Source of the DNA: Candidatus Symbiopectobacterium sp. 'North America'
Lineage (GTDB): Bacteria; Pseudomonadota; Gammaproteobacteria; Enterobacterales; Enterobacteriaceae
DNA: 64,000 nt
Direction: 5' to 3'
Assembly (NCBI RefSeq): GCF_015762685.1
Contig: NZ_PEHF01000061.1
Coordinates: 1 to 64,000, forward strand
Part shown: one piece after another, positions 28,760 to 35,441 of the stretch
Layout of the letters: the number at the start of each line of letters is the position of its first letter
Position numbering within the stretch: the first letter of the stretch is position 1
Position numbers and translations under genes: made by a program
The notes under the pieces: model-generated
What the model saw: only the letters and a program-made list of their open reading frames with translations
What the model was told of the DNA's origin: nothing
The model's database searches: none

Positions 28760-29466
28760 TTAAGCTTCAGTACTATCAGAGGTTGATTCATTTTTATATC
28801 TTTTTTGAGGTACTCTCCGCCCAATTTTTTGACACGTTTTTCTGTCTCTTTCTTCATTCTCTTTAAATTTGTTATAAGTGTCTGTATCGAAGAATGATAT
28901 TGTTTCTATTTCATCTTTCGGTATTAGTACGCGAAAATTATTTATGTTCAGTCGAGAGAGTCCGCTGATCACGCCACTTTCAAGATAATGCTGGTGATAG
29001 TTGGTTGTAATAGTGATTGTTAAGGTATCTTTATCTCGATACCCGCTTAACATAGGTAAGATGGCTAAGTGCTCAGAAGAACCATTGGGCAAGTGACAAA
29101 CCCAATGTAGATCTTTCTGGAAGATAATGTGGCTATGATAGGAAATTACCTTGCGGATGCTTCCATCAAGAGCGATTCAAAAGAATTGTTGCCCACTGCT
29201 TTAGCAAGGGCATCCCAGCGGCGATCGCCTTTCTTAGTGCGCCTTTTACTTAGAAAACAGAAGATAGCAGACAGCAGGATCGAAACAACTACCCATGCAA
29301 CTTGCTTGATTTCTGTGGTTCTTTTGGCGTTATCTGAAGAGGTCGGCAACATACCATCAAAGCTGTCGGGGGTGAGATTTAGTAAGTTAGCTGCCCATCT
29401 GAAGCTACCGGTTACATTCAGCAAGAATGTTACAAATCCGCCAGCAAGAAAAAAACCACTCCCCAC
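28760..29466 (-). pseudogene. Two-span membrane protein split by a frameshift
   Basis: The upstream frame (29146-29466) encodes 106 residues with two hydrophobic segments (GFFLAGGFVTFLLNVTGSF and VAWVVVSILLSAIFCFL) followed by a basic region, and stops at TAA 29146. A second frame picks up there (VISYHSHIIFQKDLHWVCHL) and runs to 28760. The two parts look like one protein of about 235 residues: two N-terminal membrane spans and a cytoplasmic C-terminal domain. A one-base change near 29148 would join them. I do not recognise the family. Such a layout occurs in phage exclusion and other defence proteins, but nothing here proves that role. Confidence 0.6.
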
Positions 29467-29599
29467 GCGGCTACAAAAAAATAAGCGTCCCAGCCATTAG
29501 AACGCTTATATCTGTAACTTGTTGATAGTTATAAGTTTACGTAAATAAAACCACTAACCAAAATAACAGCTAAAAGTAAGGTTGCCATTATTCAGCTCG

Positions 29600-29803
29600 T
29601 TAGCGCTTCACTTTAGTTGTGGTGGTCTTAATGTTTTCCAGCTTGTCCATCTGTGCTTGGATAGCCTTCAACGCATTTTCATTAGACAGATCAACAGATA
29701 CATAGCCATCTTTAGTCAGGTTGAGCTTATCCTGATTCTCTTTCAGAACCCGTGCTAAACGCTCAACTGGATTACCCAGCCTTAACGCAGCAATTTTTGA
29801 CAT
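29600..29803 (-). CDS. Small unknown island protein, 67 residues
   Basis: Begins MSKIAALRLGNPVERLARVL and ends TTTKVKR. A near-perfect ribosome binding site (AAGGAGG) lies 7 bases before ATG 29803, so it is very likely translated. Predicted helix-strand-helix, soluble, no Cys. I do not recognise the family. Alone on the minus strand between the split membrane gene and the 64-residue gene. Confidence 0.65.
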   Translation of the reverse strand: MSKIAALRLGNPVERLARVLKENQDKLNLTKDGYVSVDLSNENALKAIQAQMDKLENIKTTTTKVKR

Positions 29804-29968
29804 ACTCGACCTCCTTCAAATCGGCGTAAAATAGTACACTTCACACCACTTAACAACAACTCAAATCCACTACTAACTGAGACAGCAGCATAGGCCATTA
29901 GTTACAGTTAATCTAGCTTAAGTTCATTACATAAATTCTAGCAAGACATTTCTACGTATAGATTCTGA

Positions 29969-30163
29969 TCATTTAATGCGGAGTGAGGTTGGCCTCATCC
30001 ACTGGTAAGATGGGGCACTCATTCGCCGCTGGTGTCGTTCTTTGGCCGCCAGGGCGTTTCTAACATCGTTTCGGATGGCATAGAGCGTGTGTCTGTCCAT
30101 TTGCTCCCCGCTCTGGCGACCTATCTCTATTACGGTTTCTTCCAGCGTCTGACGGTCTAGCAT
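29969..30163 (-). CDS. Small basic unknown island protein, 64 residues
   Basis: MLDRQTLEETVIEIGRQSGE and a basic C-terminus. Predicted mostly helical. The ribosome binding site is weak (GGAGCGCC before ATG 30163). Family unknown; may be a small DNA-binding or regulatory protein. The real-gene call is moderate. Confidence 0.45.
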   Translation of the reverse strand: MLDRQTLEETVIEIGRQSGEQMDRHTLYAIRNDVRNALAAKERHQRRMSAPSYQWMRPTSLRIK

Positions 30164-30219
30164 GGTTGGCGCTCCGGCTATGTGCGATTACCGTGATTTT
30201 ACCGTTAAGGAGGATAAAA

Positions 30220-30363
30220 ATTAAACTATTATTAGTTTTTCTAATGGGGTTTTCTTATTGTGTGAAACCTGTGCAGGTATTTTTATCTATAAGATGCAGA
30301 AAAAACGTTGGTTCAGTCAGTTCAATTTGTAAAGACGTCTGTTTTTATTTTTGCAAAAATTGA
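30220..30363 (+). pseudogene. Small secreted or membrane peptide gene with ATT at the start site
   Basis: A strong ribosome binding site AAGGAGG (30207-30213) is followed after 6 bases by ATT, then AAA CTA TTA TTA..., reading KLLLVFLMGFSYCVKPVQ. This looks like a signal peptide or lipoprotein start, with ATT in place of ATG. The frame stays open for 47 codons to 30363. ATT can serve as a weak start (infC in E. coli), so the gene is either silenced or very weakly expressed. An internal ATG at 30244 would lose most of the hydrophobic stretch. A second gene in this island (31304) shows the same pattern. Confidence 0.45.
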
Positions 30364-30412
30364 ACCAACACAATGCTATTTTGAACCAACACGATTAGCT
30401 GATGAACCAACA
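30361..30412. repeat. Iteron-like direct repeats, 21-bp period
   Basis: TGAACCAACA occurs at 30361, 30382 and 30403, spaced exactly 21 bp, i.e. two helical turns, so a protein would bind all on one face of the DNA. A further diverged copy (TGAACCATAACA, 30473-30484) and an inverted copy (CGTTGGTTCA, 30306-30315) flank them. This resembles iterons of plasmid origins or an operator array. No Rep protein is found nearby. Confidence 0.65.
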
Positions 30413-31296
30413 TTACGCCCCCCAAACCGTTCACTTTATAGAAAATTATTTAGAATCATAACCATCCATTTTTGAACCATAACATTTGATAACAGGTAAC
30501 TGGGGTGCTTATTGCAAACCGCTTTGAGTTCAAAAAATTCTCGGCACGTTAGGTTTTATTAGGTTTTTACTTGCGTGCTGACCCCAGATAAATCTTCCTT
30601 GCCGCGCGCGTACTGTTCGTTAAACTCTTTCCGCTCGTGTGGTGAGGTAATTAAAATCTTTCGCCTGCGCTTCACGTAGTGACCACCATAAAATCTTCAC
30701 GCGCGTATTGGGCACGAAATTCCTTTTTTTATGGACTCCGAAAACTCAGGGTGCGCGTCGACGACGCTCTGTTGTCTCGCGTAGTGATGTCGGAAAAATC
30801 TTGATGGTATTTCTGGCCTCGCGCGCACTGTTGCATAAAGTCCGTATTCCGGCTCGCGTAGTGACCGTAATAAAATCTTCGCGAGCGCGCTATGGTGCGA
30901 TAACTCTCGTTAGCTGGTGGCATAAAGATGCCAGGAGTTGGCTCGCGTTAGCCTGTGGATATCTGGTTTTGACAGGTAGTAAACTATGTCTTGTTATCAG
31001 TGGGAATTATCTACTTTGGCCTACTTTTGGAAATATCCGTATTACGCGATCGCATCTTCAACCATCATCATCACTGGCTTTTAGGCCTGTATTCGACAAA
31101 TATTAATCCATCAGCCAGTGGGTAATGCCTTATAAAACGCACTCAATGGACTGTAATCAGCTTTTCGAGCCTTAGGGTAATCTTAGGATTATTCTTGCTG
31201 TAATCTTGTTGTACTGCTGGTGGGGCGCTGATGCCACATATATTTGATGTGATCGAGCTAAGGTGCTGCTTTGTCGTGGTAGTGTGGGCGAAAGGA
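30413..31296. other. Non-coding stretch of the island with a repeat array
   Basis: Nearly 900 bp with no believable gene. It holds the diverged iteron (30473), AT-rich sequence, and an array of related 25-bp modules between 30604 and 30906 (separate entry). A 132-codon open frame at 30708-31106 runs across this array, has no ribosome binding site and no recognisable content, and is rejected. 30910-31240 shows nothing that I can name. Confidence 0.5.
30604..30906. repeat. Degenerate array of two alternating repeat modules
   Basis: Module X, about CGTAGTGACC-N3-ATAAAATCTTC, occurs at 30637, 30674, 30778 and 30855. Module Y, about GCGCGCACTGTTGCATAAAGTCC, occurs at 30604, 30698, 30818 and 30882. 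Copies are 60-90% alike. The last X is framed by an inverted repeat (GCTCGCG at 30852, CGCGAGC at 30880). The array is non-coding. It could be a protein-binding cluster, an origin or RNA-coding repeats; I do not know a family with this pattern. Confidence 0.55.
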
Positions 31297-31303
31297 GGTG
31301 GGA

Positions 31304-31693
31304 ATTAAGAGTGTTATTGCTGCGATACTGGTTCTGGCTTCTGTATCTGCCCGGGCTGAGTGCTGGATTGTGGGCGATATGAAAGGGGTCACCTTCGCAG
31401 AACATAATTCATACAAAGCAGAGAACGACGGTTTCAGTGGAGCATTCATGATTTCCATCAGTGGCGAGCTCGCAGCTGTGAAATACTCTGGGGCTGATGC
31501 TGGAGGCGTCGTTTATCATGCGCTATCCCCTACATCCATTATCGGCTTAAGCACTGAGGGTGATTCGAAGCGTGTGGTTGATTCTTGGGTTATCCAGCCA
31601 ACCGGGAAAGTGCTTATGTCAAAAACTATTACAGGGTTCGGTAAATTTGACTCAGTAAAAGCCTTCGTCGGTAATGTGAAAAGTAAGTGCTAG
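31304..31693 (+). CDS. Secreted Cys-containing protein, ATT at the start site
   Basis: A perfect ribosome binding site (AAGGAGG, 31292-31298) is followed after 5 bases by ATT AAG AGT GTT ATT, reading KSVIAAILVLASVSARA-EC, a classic signal peptide with cleavage after ARA. The expected ATG is thus ATT; a GTG at 31298 lies inside the ribosome binding site and is unlikely to be used. The mature part (about 110 residues, ECWIVGDMKGVTFAEHNSY ... FVGNVKSKC) starts and ends with a Cys, probably bridged. I recall a family of small periplasmic island proteins with ECWVVGN...G...FVG-V...C, without known function. The gene may be silent or weakly started from ATT. Otherwise intact. Confidence 0.65.
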   Translation: MKSVIAAILVLASVSARAECWIVGDMKGVTFAEHNSYKAENDGFSGAFMISISGELAAVKYSGADAGGVVYHALSPTSIIGLSTEGDSKRVVDSWVIQPTGKVLMSKTITGFGKFDSVKAFVGNVKSKC

Positions 31694-31734
31694 AAAGTTA
31701 ATGCCTATATATCTAAACTCCTTAGTTTTAAATC

Positions 31735-32073
31735 TTAGAACGGAATGTCGTCGTCAAAATCCATATGAGGTTCTATCGGTACTGGAGGTGGTGTGACCTC
31801 AGGCATGTACCCTTGTTCATGTATTGTACTAAGTAAGACTTCTAAGGACACATCAGATTCATAGCTATCATCAATATAAGTTTTTTCTATAGAACCCGCG
31901 ATGCCCTGTTTTACCCATTCAGGGAAGTCACCATTCTCATTGGAAATATAGAGATAGTCTGCAATTTGAGTTTCAGTTACATGTGGTTGATGTAGTTTAA
32001 TGCGGGTAATAAATTCCTTTAAACTAATAAACTCATTTTTCCTAGCTTTGAGCAACTCAGCAATATCTATCAT
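31735..32073 (-). CDS. Unknown island protein with an exact SSB C-terminal tip
   Basis: Protein of 112 residues. The N-terminal 75 residues look helical and soluble (MIDIAELLKARKNEFISLKE, TETQIADYLYISNEN), followed by a Pro-rich linker (VTPPPVPIEPH) and the end MDFDDDIPF. This is exactly the C-terminal tip of enterobacterial single-stranded DNA-binding protein, the peptide that recruits RecQ, ExoI, PriA, RecO and the chi subunit. There is no OB-fold, so it is not SSB itself. The layout, globular body, Pro-rich linker, acidic tip, copies that of SSB. It likely binds, or competes for, host SSB partners. Which partner, and why, is unknown. The frame is intact. A palindrome upstream (32180-32201) may control it. 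Confidence 0.75.
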   Translation of the reverse strand: MIDIAELLKARKNEFISLKEFITRIKLHQPHVTETQIADYLYISNENGDFPEWVKQGIAGSIEKTYIDDSYESDVSLEVLLSTIHEQGYMPEVTPPPVPIEPHMDFDDDIPF

Positions 32074-32104
32074 TACGCCACCTCACGCCCTCTAACATGT
32101 TGGC

Positions 32105-32160
32105 GGCTATGCCAGCCCACAGAGGTGTGCGGATTTTCGGGGATCAGCCTAGGCATAGCC
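32105..32160. repeat. Inverted repeat GGCTATGCC ... GGCATAGCC
   Basis: Two perfect 9-bp arms (32105-32113, 32152-32160) 38 bp apart, directly upstream of the SSB-tip gene. May be a structured leader or an operator pair. Role unknown. Confidence 0.45.
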
Positions 32161-32179
32161 TATTCTTTGTTCGTCTACA

Positions 32180-32201
32180 GTAGTTTACTGCGGTATACTA
32201 C
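32180..32201. promoter_or_regulatory. Palindrome upstream of the SSB-tip gene
   Basis: GTAGTTTAC-TGCG-GTATACTAC, 8 of 9 bases inverted. It lies 107 bp before ATG 32073 and 18 bp after the integrase stop. It could be an operator for the small gene or a weak terminator for the integrase mRNA. Confidence 0.4.
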
Positions 32202-32219
32202 AACTGTCTATCTATCCAG

Positions 32220-33434
32220 TTACGCGAGTTTGCCAAACGAGCCATGAACTACGTTCCCGCCGTTCTCTAATGCTTCCATATAGTCGGCATACCACTGAAG
32301 CATTTCCCGGCGTCCATCCAGGTATTGTGCGTGGTTATAGGTACCGCGGATTGAGTTTTTATCGACGTGGGCAAGCTGGGTTTCAATCCAGGCAGTGTTA
32401 TAGCTCTGCTCGTAGAGAATAGTGCTCATGGTGTGGCGGAAGCCATGCCCGGTAACTCTTCCTGCATATCCAATGCGGCGCACAAGCACATTCATCGCCA
32501 TTTCGCTCATTGGTTTAATGTGCTGAATTCTACCTGGGAACACATAGGCATAATGACCAGTAAGCGGTTTTAGCTGTTCGAGGATGTTAATCGCCTGAGT
32601 CGATAACGGAACACAATGCGGCCGGCGTTTCTTCATTCTCTCTGGTGGAATTTCCCAGAGCTGCTTTTCAAGGTCAAATTCCTTCCATTCAGCCTGGCGG
32701 AGTTCCCCCGGCCTAACCCCCGTGATGATCAGCAGGCGCATTGCCAGCTTCACAATCATGCTGCCGGTATATGTATTGAAGGTACGGAAGAACTCTGGCA
32801 ATTCCGCTACCGATAATAAAGCATAGTGCTCTTTTTTATGCGGCAGGAAAGCGCTGGCGAGATCAGGGGCTGGATTATACTCAGAGCGCCCTGTCACTAT
32901 GGCGTATTTCCACACTTCACCACAGCGTTGACGCACTTTGCGCAGTTTCTCCGTAGCTCCCCGCCCATCAAAGCGAGAAAGGATAGCCATTAGCTCCATT
33001 GGCTTGATGTCAGTGATCGGGCGATGGCCGATGTAAGGGAACACATCTTTCTCGAATGTTTTTATCATCTCTTCTGCATATGAGGCAGACCATCTATCAA
33101 AACGCTTTTCGTACCACTCTCTGGCGATCCCCTCAAAAGTATTTCCAGCTATCTCTTGTCGGGCGCGTTTTTCCTGCTTTCTCGCATCACTGGGATTGAT
33201 ACCTGAGGCCACCAGCTTTTTAGCTTCATCACGCCGCTGCCTGGCATCGTTTAATGAGATGGTGGGATAAGTTCCAAAGGAAATCATTTTTGGCTTGCCA
33301 TCAAAGCGATAACGAAAACGCCAACCCTTCGAGCCGTTAGGTTCAACGAGGACAGAAAGTCCATTACCATCATTCAGTGTATAGGGCTTGTCTTTCGGCT
33401 TAGAACGCCGTAGCTCAAGGTCTGTGAGGGACAT
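32220..33434 (-). CDS. P4-family integrase for tRNA-Gly
   Basis: Tyrosine recombinase of 404 residues with the P4-type N-terminal domain (MSLTDLELRRSKPKDKPYTLNDGNGLSV, FGTYPTISLNDARQRRDEAK), a core-binding domain, and a complete catalytic set: TGVRPGELRQAEW (Arg), GHGFRHTMST (His and Arg), AHVDKN (His) and the Tyr in TYNHAQYL. It lies 164 bp from the 3' end of tRNA-Gly(CCC) and points away from it, the usual arrangement of an island integrase and its target. Unlike the other integrase here, it looks functional. Confidence 0.92.
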   Translation of the reverse strand: MSLTDLELRRSKPKDKPYTLNDGNGLSVLVEPNGSKGWRFRYRFDGKPKMISFGTYPTISLNDARQRRDEAKKLVASGINPSDARKQEKRARQEIAGNTFEGIAREWYEKRFDRWSASYAEEMIKTFEKDVFPYIGHRPITDIKPMELMAILSRFDGRGATEKLRKVRQRCGEVWKYAIVTGRSEYNPAPDLASAFLPHKKEHYALLSVAELPEFFRTFNTYTGSMIVKLAMRLLIITGVRPGELRQAEWKEFDLEKQLWEIPPERMKKRRPHCVPLSTQAINILEQLKPLTGHYAYVFPGRIQHIKPMSEMAMNVLVRRIGYAGRVTGHGFRHTMSTILYEQSYNTAWIETQLAHVDKNSIRGTYNHAQYLDGRREMLQWYADYMEALENGGNVVHGSFGKLA

Positions 33435-33464
33435 TGTGTATAGCTCCGAAGAAAAGTTGATGGC

Positions 33465-33602
33465 CTATACACATCACTATACACATTATCATATAGATTT
33501 GGGTAGAACGTAGTAGACGTTGAGATAATGAGAATGTGAGGGAGGCCTTGTGATATCTAGGTTTAGTTGACTTTAATAGACGTTACGAGAAGTGTGTTTG
33601 GA
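33465..33602. repeat. Attachment arm adjoining the tRNA-Gly 3' end
   Basis: Counterpart of the copy at 25988-26116. The block CGTTACGAGAAG-T-GTGTTTGGA reaches the CCA end of tRNA-Gly. It presumably holds integrase arm sites and the integrase promoter. See the first copy for shared blocks. Confidence 0.65.
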
Positions 33603-33672
33603 GCGAGTGAAGGGAATCGAACCCTTGTATAGAGCTTGGGAAGCTCTCATTCTACCATTGAACTACACTCGC
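33599..33672 (-). tRNA. glyU: tRNA-Gly (anticodon CCC)
   Basis: Read on the minus strand: acceptor GCGAGTG pairs with CACTCGC, the anticodon loop TTCCCAA gives CCC (33638-33640), T-loop GGTTCGATTCC, and CCA is encoded. It is very close to E. coli glyU. Serves as the integration target of the island on its 3' side. In E. coli glyU is also in this chromosomal region near lysS. Confidence 0.95.
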
Positions 33673-33754
33673 ATCAGGTATGCGTTGGGCATTATAGCGC
33701 TATCCGCTTGCCGAGCAAGCAAAAACCCAGCGAAAGTGGTGGCGTATTGAGCAA

Positions 33755-34447
33755 TCAGTCAGCCAGAGTCAGCGGGATCAGCAACGTTTGGTAGCCGTGA
33801 TAGGTGACTTGCACAGAAAAATAGGCAAACAGCAGTGCCGAGATGACATAGCAGTAAAAGGTCAACCGCCCTTGTAGCGCCTGTCGGCCAAACTTAATCA
33901 TTCCTGCCAGGAACAGCGTCCACAGTAATCCACTGATAAAGAAGCCACTGAGAAATACGCTCACCATCAGCGTTGAGCCGTCCGTTGACTGTGCGATAAT
34001 CGAGCCGCCAATCGCTGCAAACCACAGCAGCGCGGTCGGTGATGCCAGCGCCATCCCCATGCCGCTCAGAAAATCGTAGCCGCGAAACCGTTTTGTTACT
34101 GCAGGAAGGTCAGTCACATCCGCGTCCACAGGCGCTAATCGTTGCGTCTGATAATCACGCCAGGCCATGCGCGCCATGTTCCACGTCATCCACAGCAGAA
34201 TGGCACCGCCACCAATCCATAGCGCCCAGCGTACCGGCAGTGCGGTAAAGATAACCGCTAAACCAAACGCAGAAAGTGCCGCGTAAACCAGATCGCCAAA
34301 ACAGGAACCAAAGCCAATCATAAACGCGGCGCGCGGCCCGTCACGCATACCCCGGTTAATGATCGCCGTATTCACCATCCCCAAATCCAGGCACAGCGAG
34401 AGGGAAAGCAAAATGCCATTAAGCACCACTAACAACATAACCGCCAC
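33755..34447 (-). CDS. LysE/RhtB-family exporter
   Basis: Inner-membrane protein of 230 residues with about six spans. The N-terminal part resembles the LysE superfamily, with an acidic residue early in a span (LCLDLGMVNTAIINRG) and GFGSCFGDLVYAALSAFGLA. Such proteins export amino acids or related small molecules; the substrate cannot be told. ATG 34438 is an alternative start. Together with the broken AraC-type regulator encoded next to it on the same strand it would form a regulator-exporter pair, a common arrangement. Intact. Confidence 0.82.
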   Translation of the reverse strand: MAVMLLVVLNGILLSLSLCLDLGMVNTAIINRGMRDGPRAAFMIGFGSCFGDLVYAALSAFGLAVIFTALPVRWALWIGGGAILLWMTWNMARMAWRDYQTQRLAPVDADVTDLPAVTKRFRGYDFLSGMGMALASPTALLWFAAIGGSIIAQSTDGSTLMVSVFLSGFFISGLLWTLFLAGMIKFGRQALQGRLTFYCYVISALLFAYFSVQVTYHGYQTLLIPLTLAD

Positions 34448-34505
34448 AGCTCCGCAGACATCAACAATAAGCGCAAGTCTACGGGGTCTATAGCAGGACG
34501 TATTG

Positions 34506-35273
34506 TCAGAAATTGATACGCTGAAAACGCCCCGGTGTCATGGCGTTAAAACGGTTGAAGGTTTTGGTGAAGTGCGCCTGATCGGCAAAGCCAAGACTAA
34601 GGGCAACCTCACTGATGCTCATGCCCTGACGCAGCAGCTCACGCGCTTTGCCAATACGGCGCTGCATCAGCCAGGCCAATGGCGGCATACCGGCTTCCTG
34701 ATGAAAGCTACGCACCAGATGCGCCACGGTGATATGTTCATCGCGTGCCAACGCATCCAGATTGGGCGGTTCTGCGAGGCAATCGAGCAAACGCGCCTTG
34801 ATGCGTTTTACCCTGCCGCCCTCGCTGACTATCTTTAACGGCGCAGGGCTGCCCATGTCGTTGTCCATCAATGCTGCCAATAGCAGCACCAGTCGCTCCT
34901 GATACATCGCGCCATCGCCCTGCTCATCGCTGGGGCTTGCCAATAGTTTCAACTGTTGCGCCAGAACGGGAGCCTGTTGCACGCCCTGAGCAAACCGAAA
35001 GGCGCGACCAAAGAAATGCTCAAAAGCGCCGGGTTGTACGTAGAGCGAGGCACATTGCCAGCCACCATCGCTGTTATCACCGCTTTGTAGCTGATGCGGA
35101 TTGTAGGTGGTCACCATCTGGGGATCGACATCAAAAGTGTTACCATCCAGCCAGACATGCTCCACGCCGTTGAGATTGGCGCTAATCACATATTAATCAT
35201 GGGTATGGCGGGGAAATCCGCCGGTATTTTCTAACAACGCCAGTTCAAACCAGCCATCACGATAGGTGATCAT
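34506..35273 (-). pseudogene. AraC-family regulator with an early ochre stop
   Basis: Transcription regulator with an N-terminal cupin-like sensor and a C-terminal double helix-turn-helix (LDALARDEHITVAHLVRSF and ISEVALSLGFADQAHFTKTF). From ATG 35273 the frame reads MITYRDGWFELALLENTGGF and then FPRHTHD, followed by TAA at 35193-35195 and again YVISANLNGVEHVWLDG in the same frame to 34506. Glu (GAA) is the likely ancestral codon, as relatives have HTHDEY. A GTG at 35189 could restart translation and give a 227-residue protein without its first sensor strands. Probably inactive. It likely controlled the exporter gene downstream. Confidence 0.85.
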
Positions 35274-35332
35274 GGAGCCACTTCCTGCGGTTACCCCGTT
35301 ATGCTCGCTCTTACGTCATTCCTGCCCTCACT

Positions 35333-35415
35333 GTCATTCCCGCGCAGGCGGGAATTTCTTTACAGGCTAAACGCGTATCGCCTGTAAAAGGTCCCTGGCC
35401 TACGCCGAGGACGAC
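35333..35415. repeat. 83-bp dispersed palindromic repeat, copy 1
   Basis: Starts GTCATTCCCGCGCAGGCGGG and ends with a diverged GCCGAGGACGAC; the two ends are inverted (GTCATyCC / GGrTGAC). The first end contains ATTCCC-N8-GGGAAT, the pattern of dRS3-like repeats. Three other copies of 82-83 bp lie at 43406, 49430 and 59008. Likely a small non-autonomous element. Confidence 0.7.
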
Positions 35416-35441
35416 AAGGAGAGTCTACTACCCACTATGCC

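Larger units (their letters stand above)
26117..33598. mobile_element. Genomic island(s) at tRNA-Gly(CCC)
   Basis: About 7.5 kb bounded by the two att-like arms, carrying two tyrosine integrases, a DUF1233-like excisionase and only small, mostly unknown genes. Between the genes are iterons, a tandem non-coding repeat array and AT-rich stretches. Two integrases suggest two elements inserted one beside the other. Decay is evident: one integrase lacks catalytic residues, two genes are frameshifted and two have ATT in place of a start codon. No phage structural, plasmid transfer or replication protein is seen. Confidence 0.75.

Noticed and set aside
30361-30412. Short regular repeats considered as a CRISPR array
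   Set aside because: The repeat unit is only 10 bp with 11-bp gaps, far below CRISPR repeat and spacer sizes, and there are no cas genes.
30708-31106. 132-codon open frame in the island
   Set aside because: It runs straight through the degenerate X/Y repeat array and has no ribosome binding site or domain-like composition.
34871-35173. 100-codon open frame antisense to the AraC regulator
   Set aside because: Shadow of the regulator gene; Arg/His/Pro-rich composition and no start signal.
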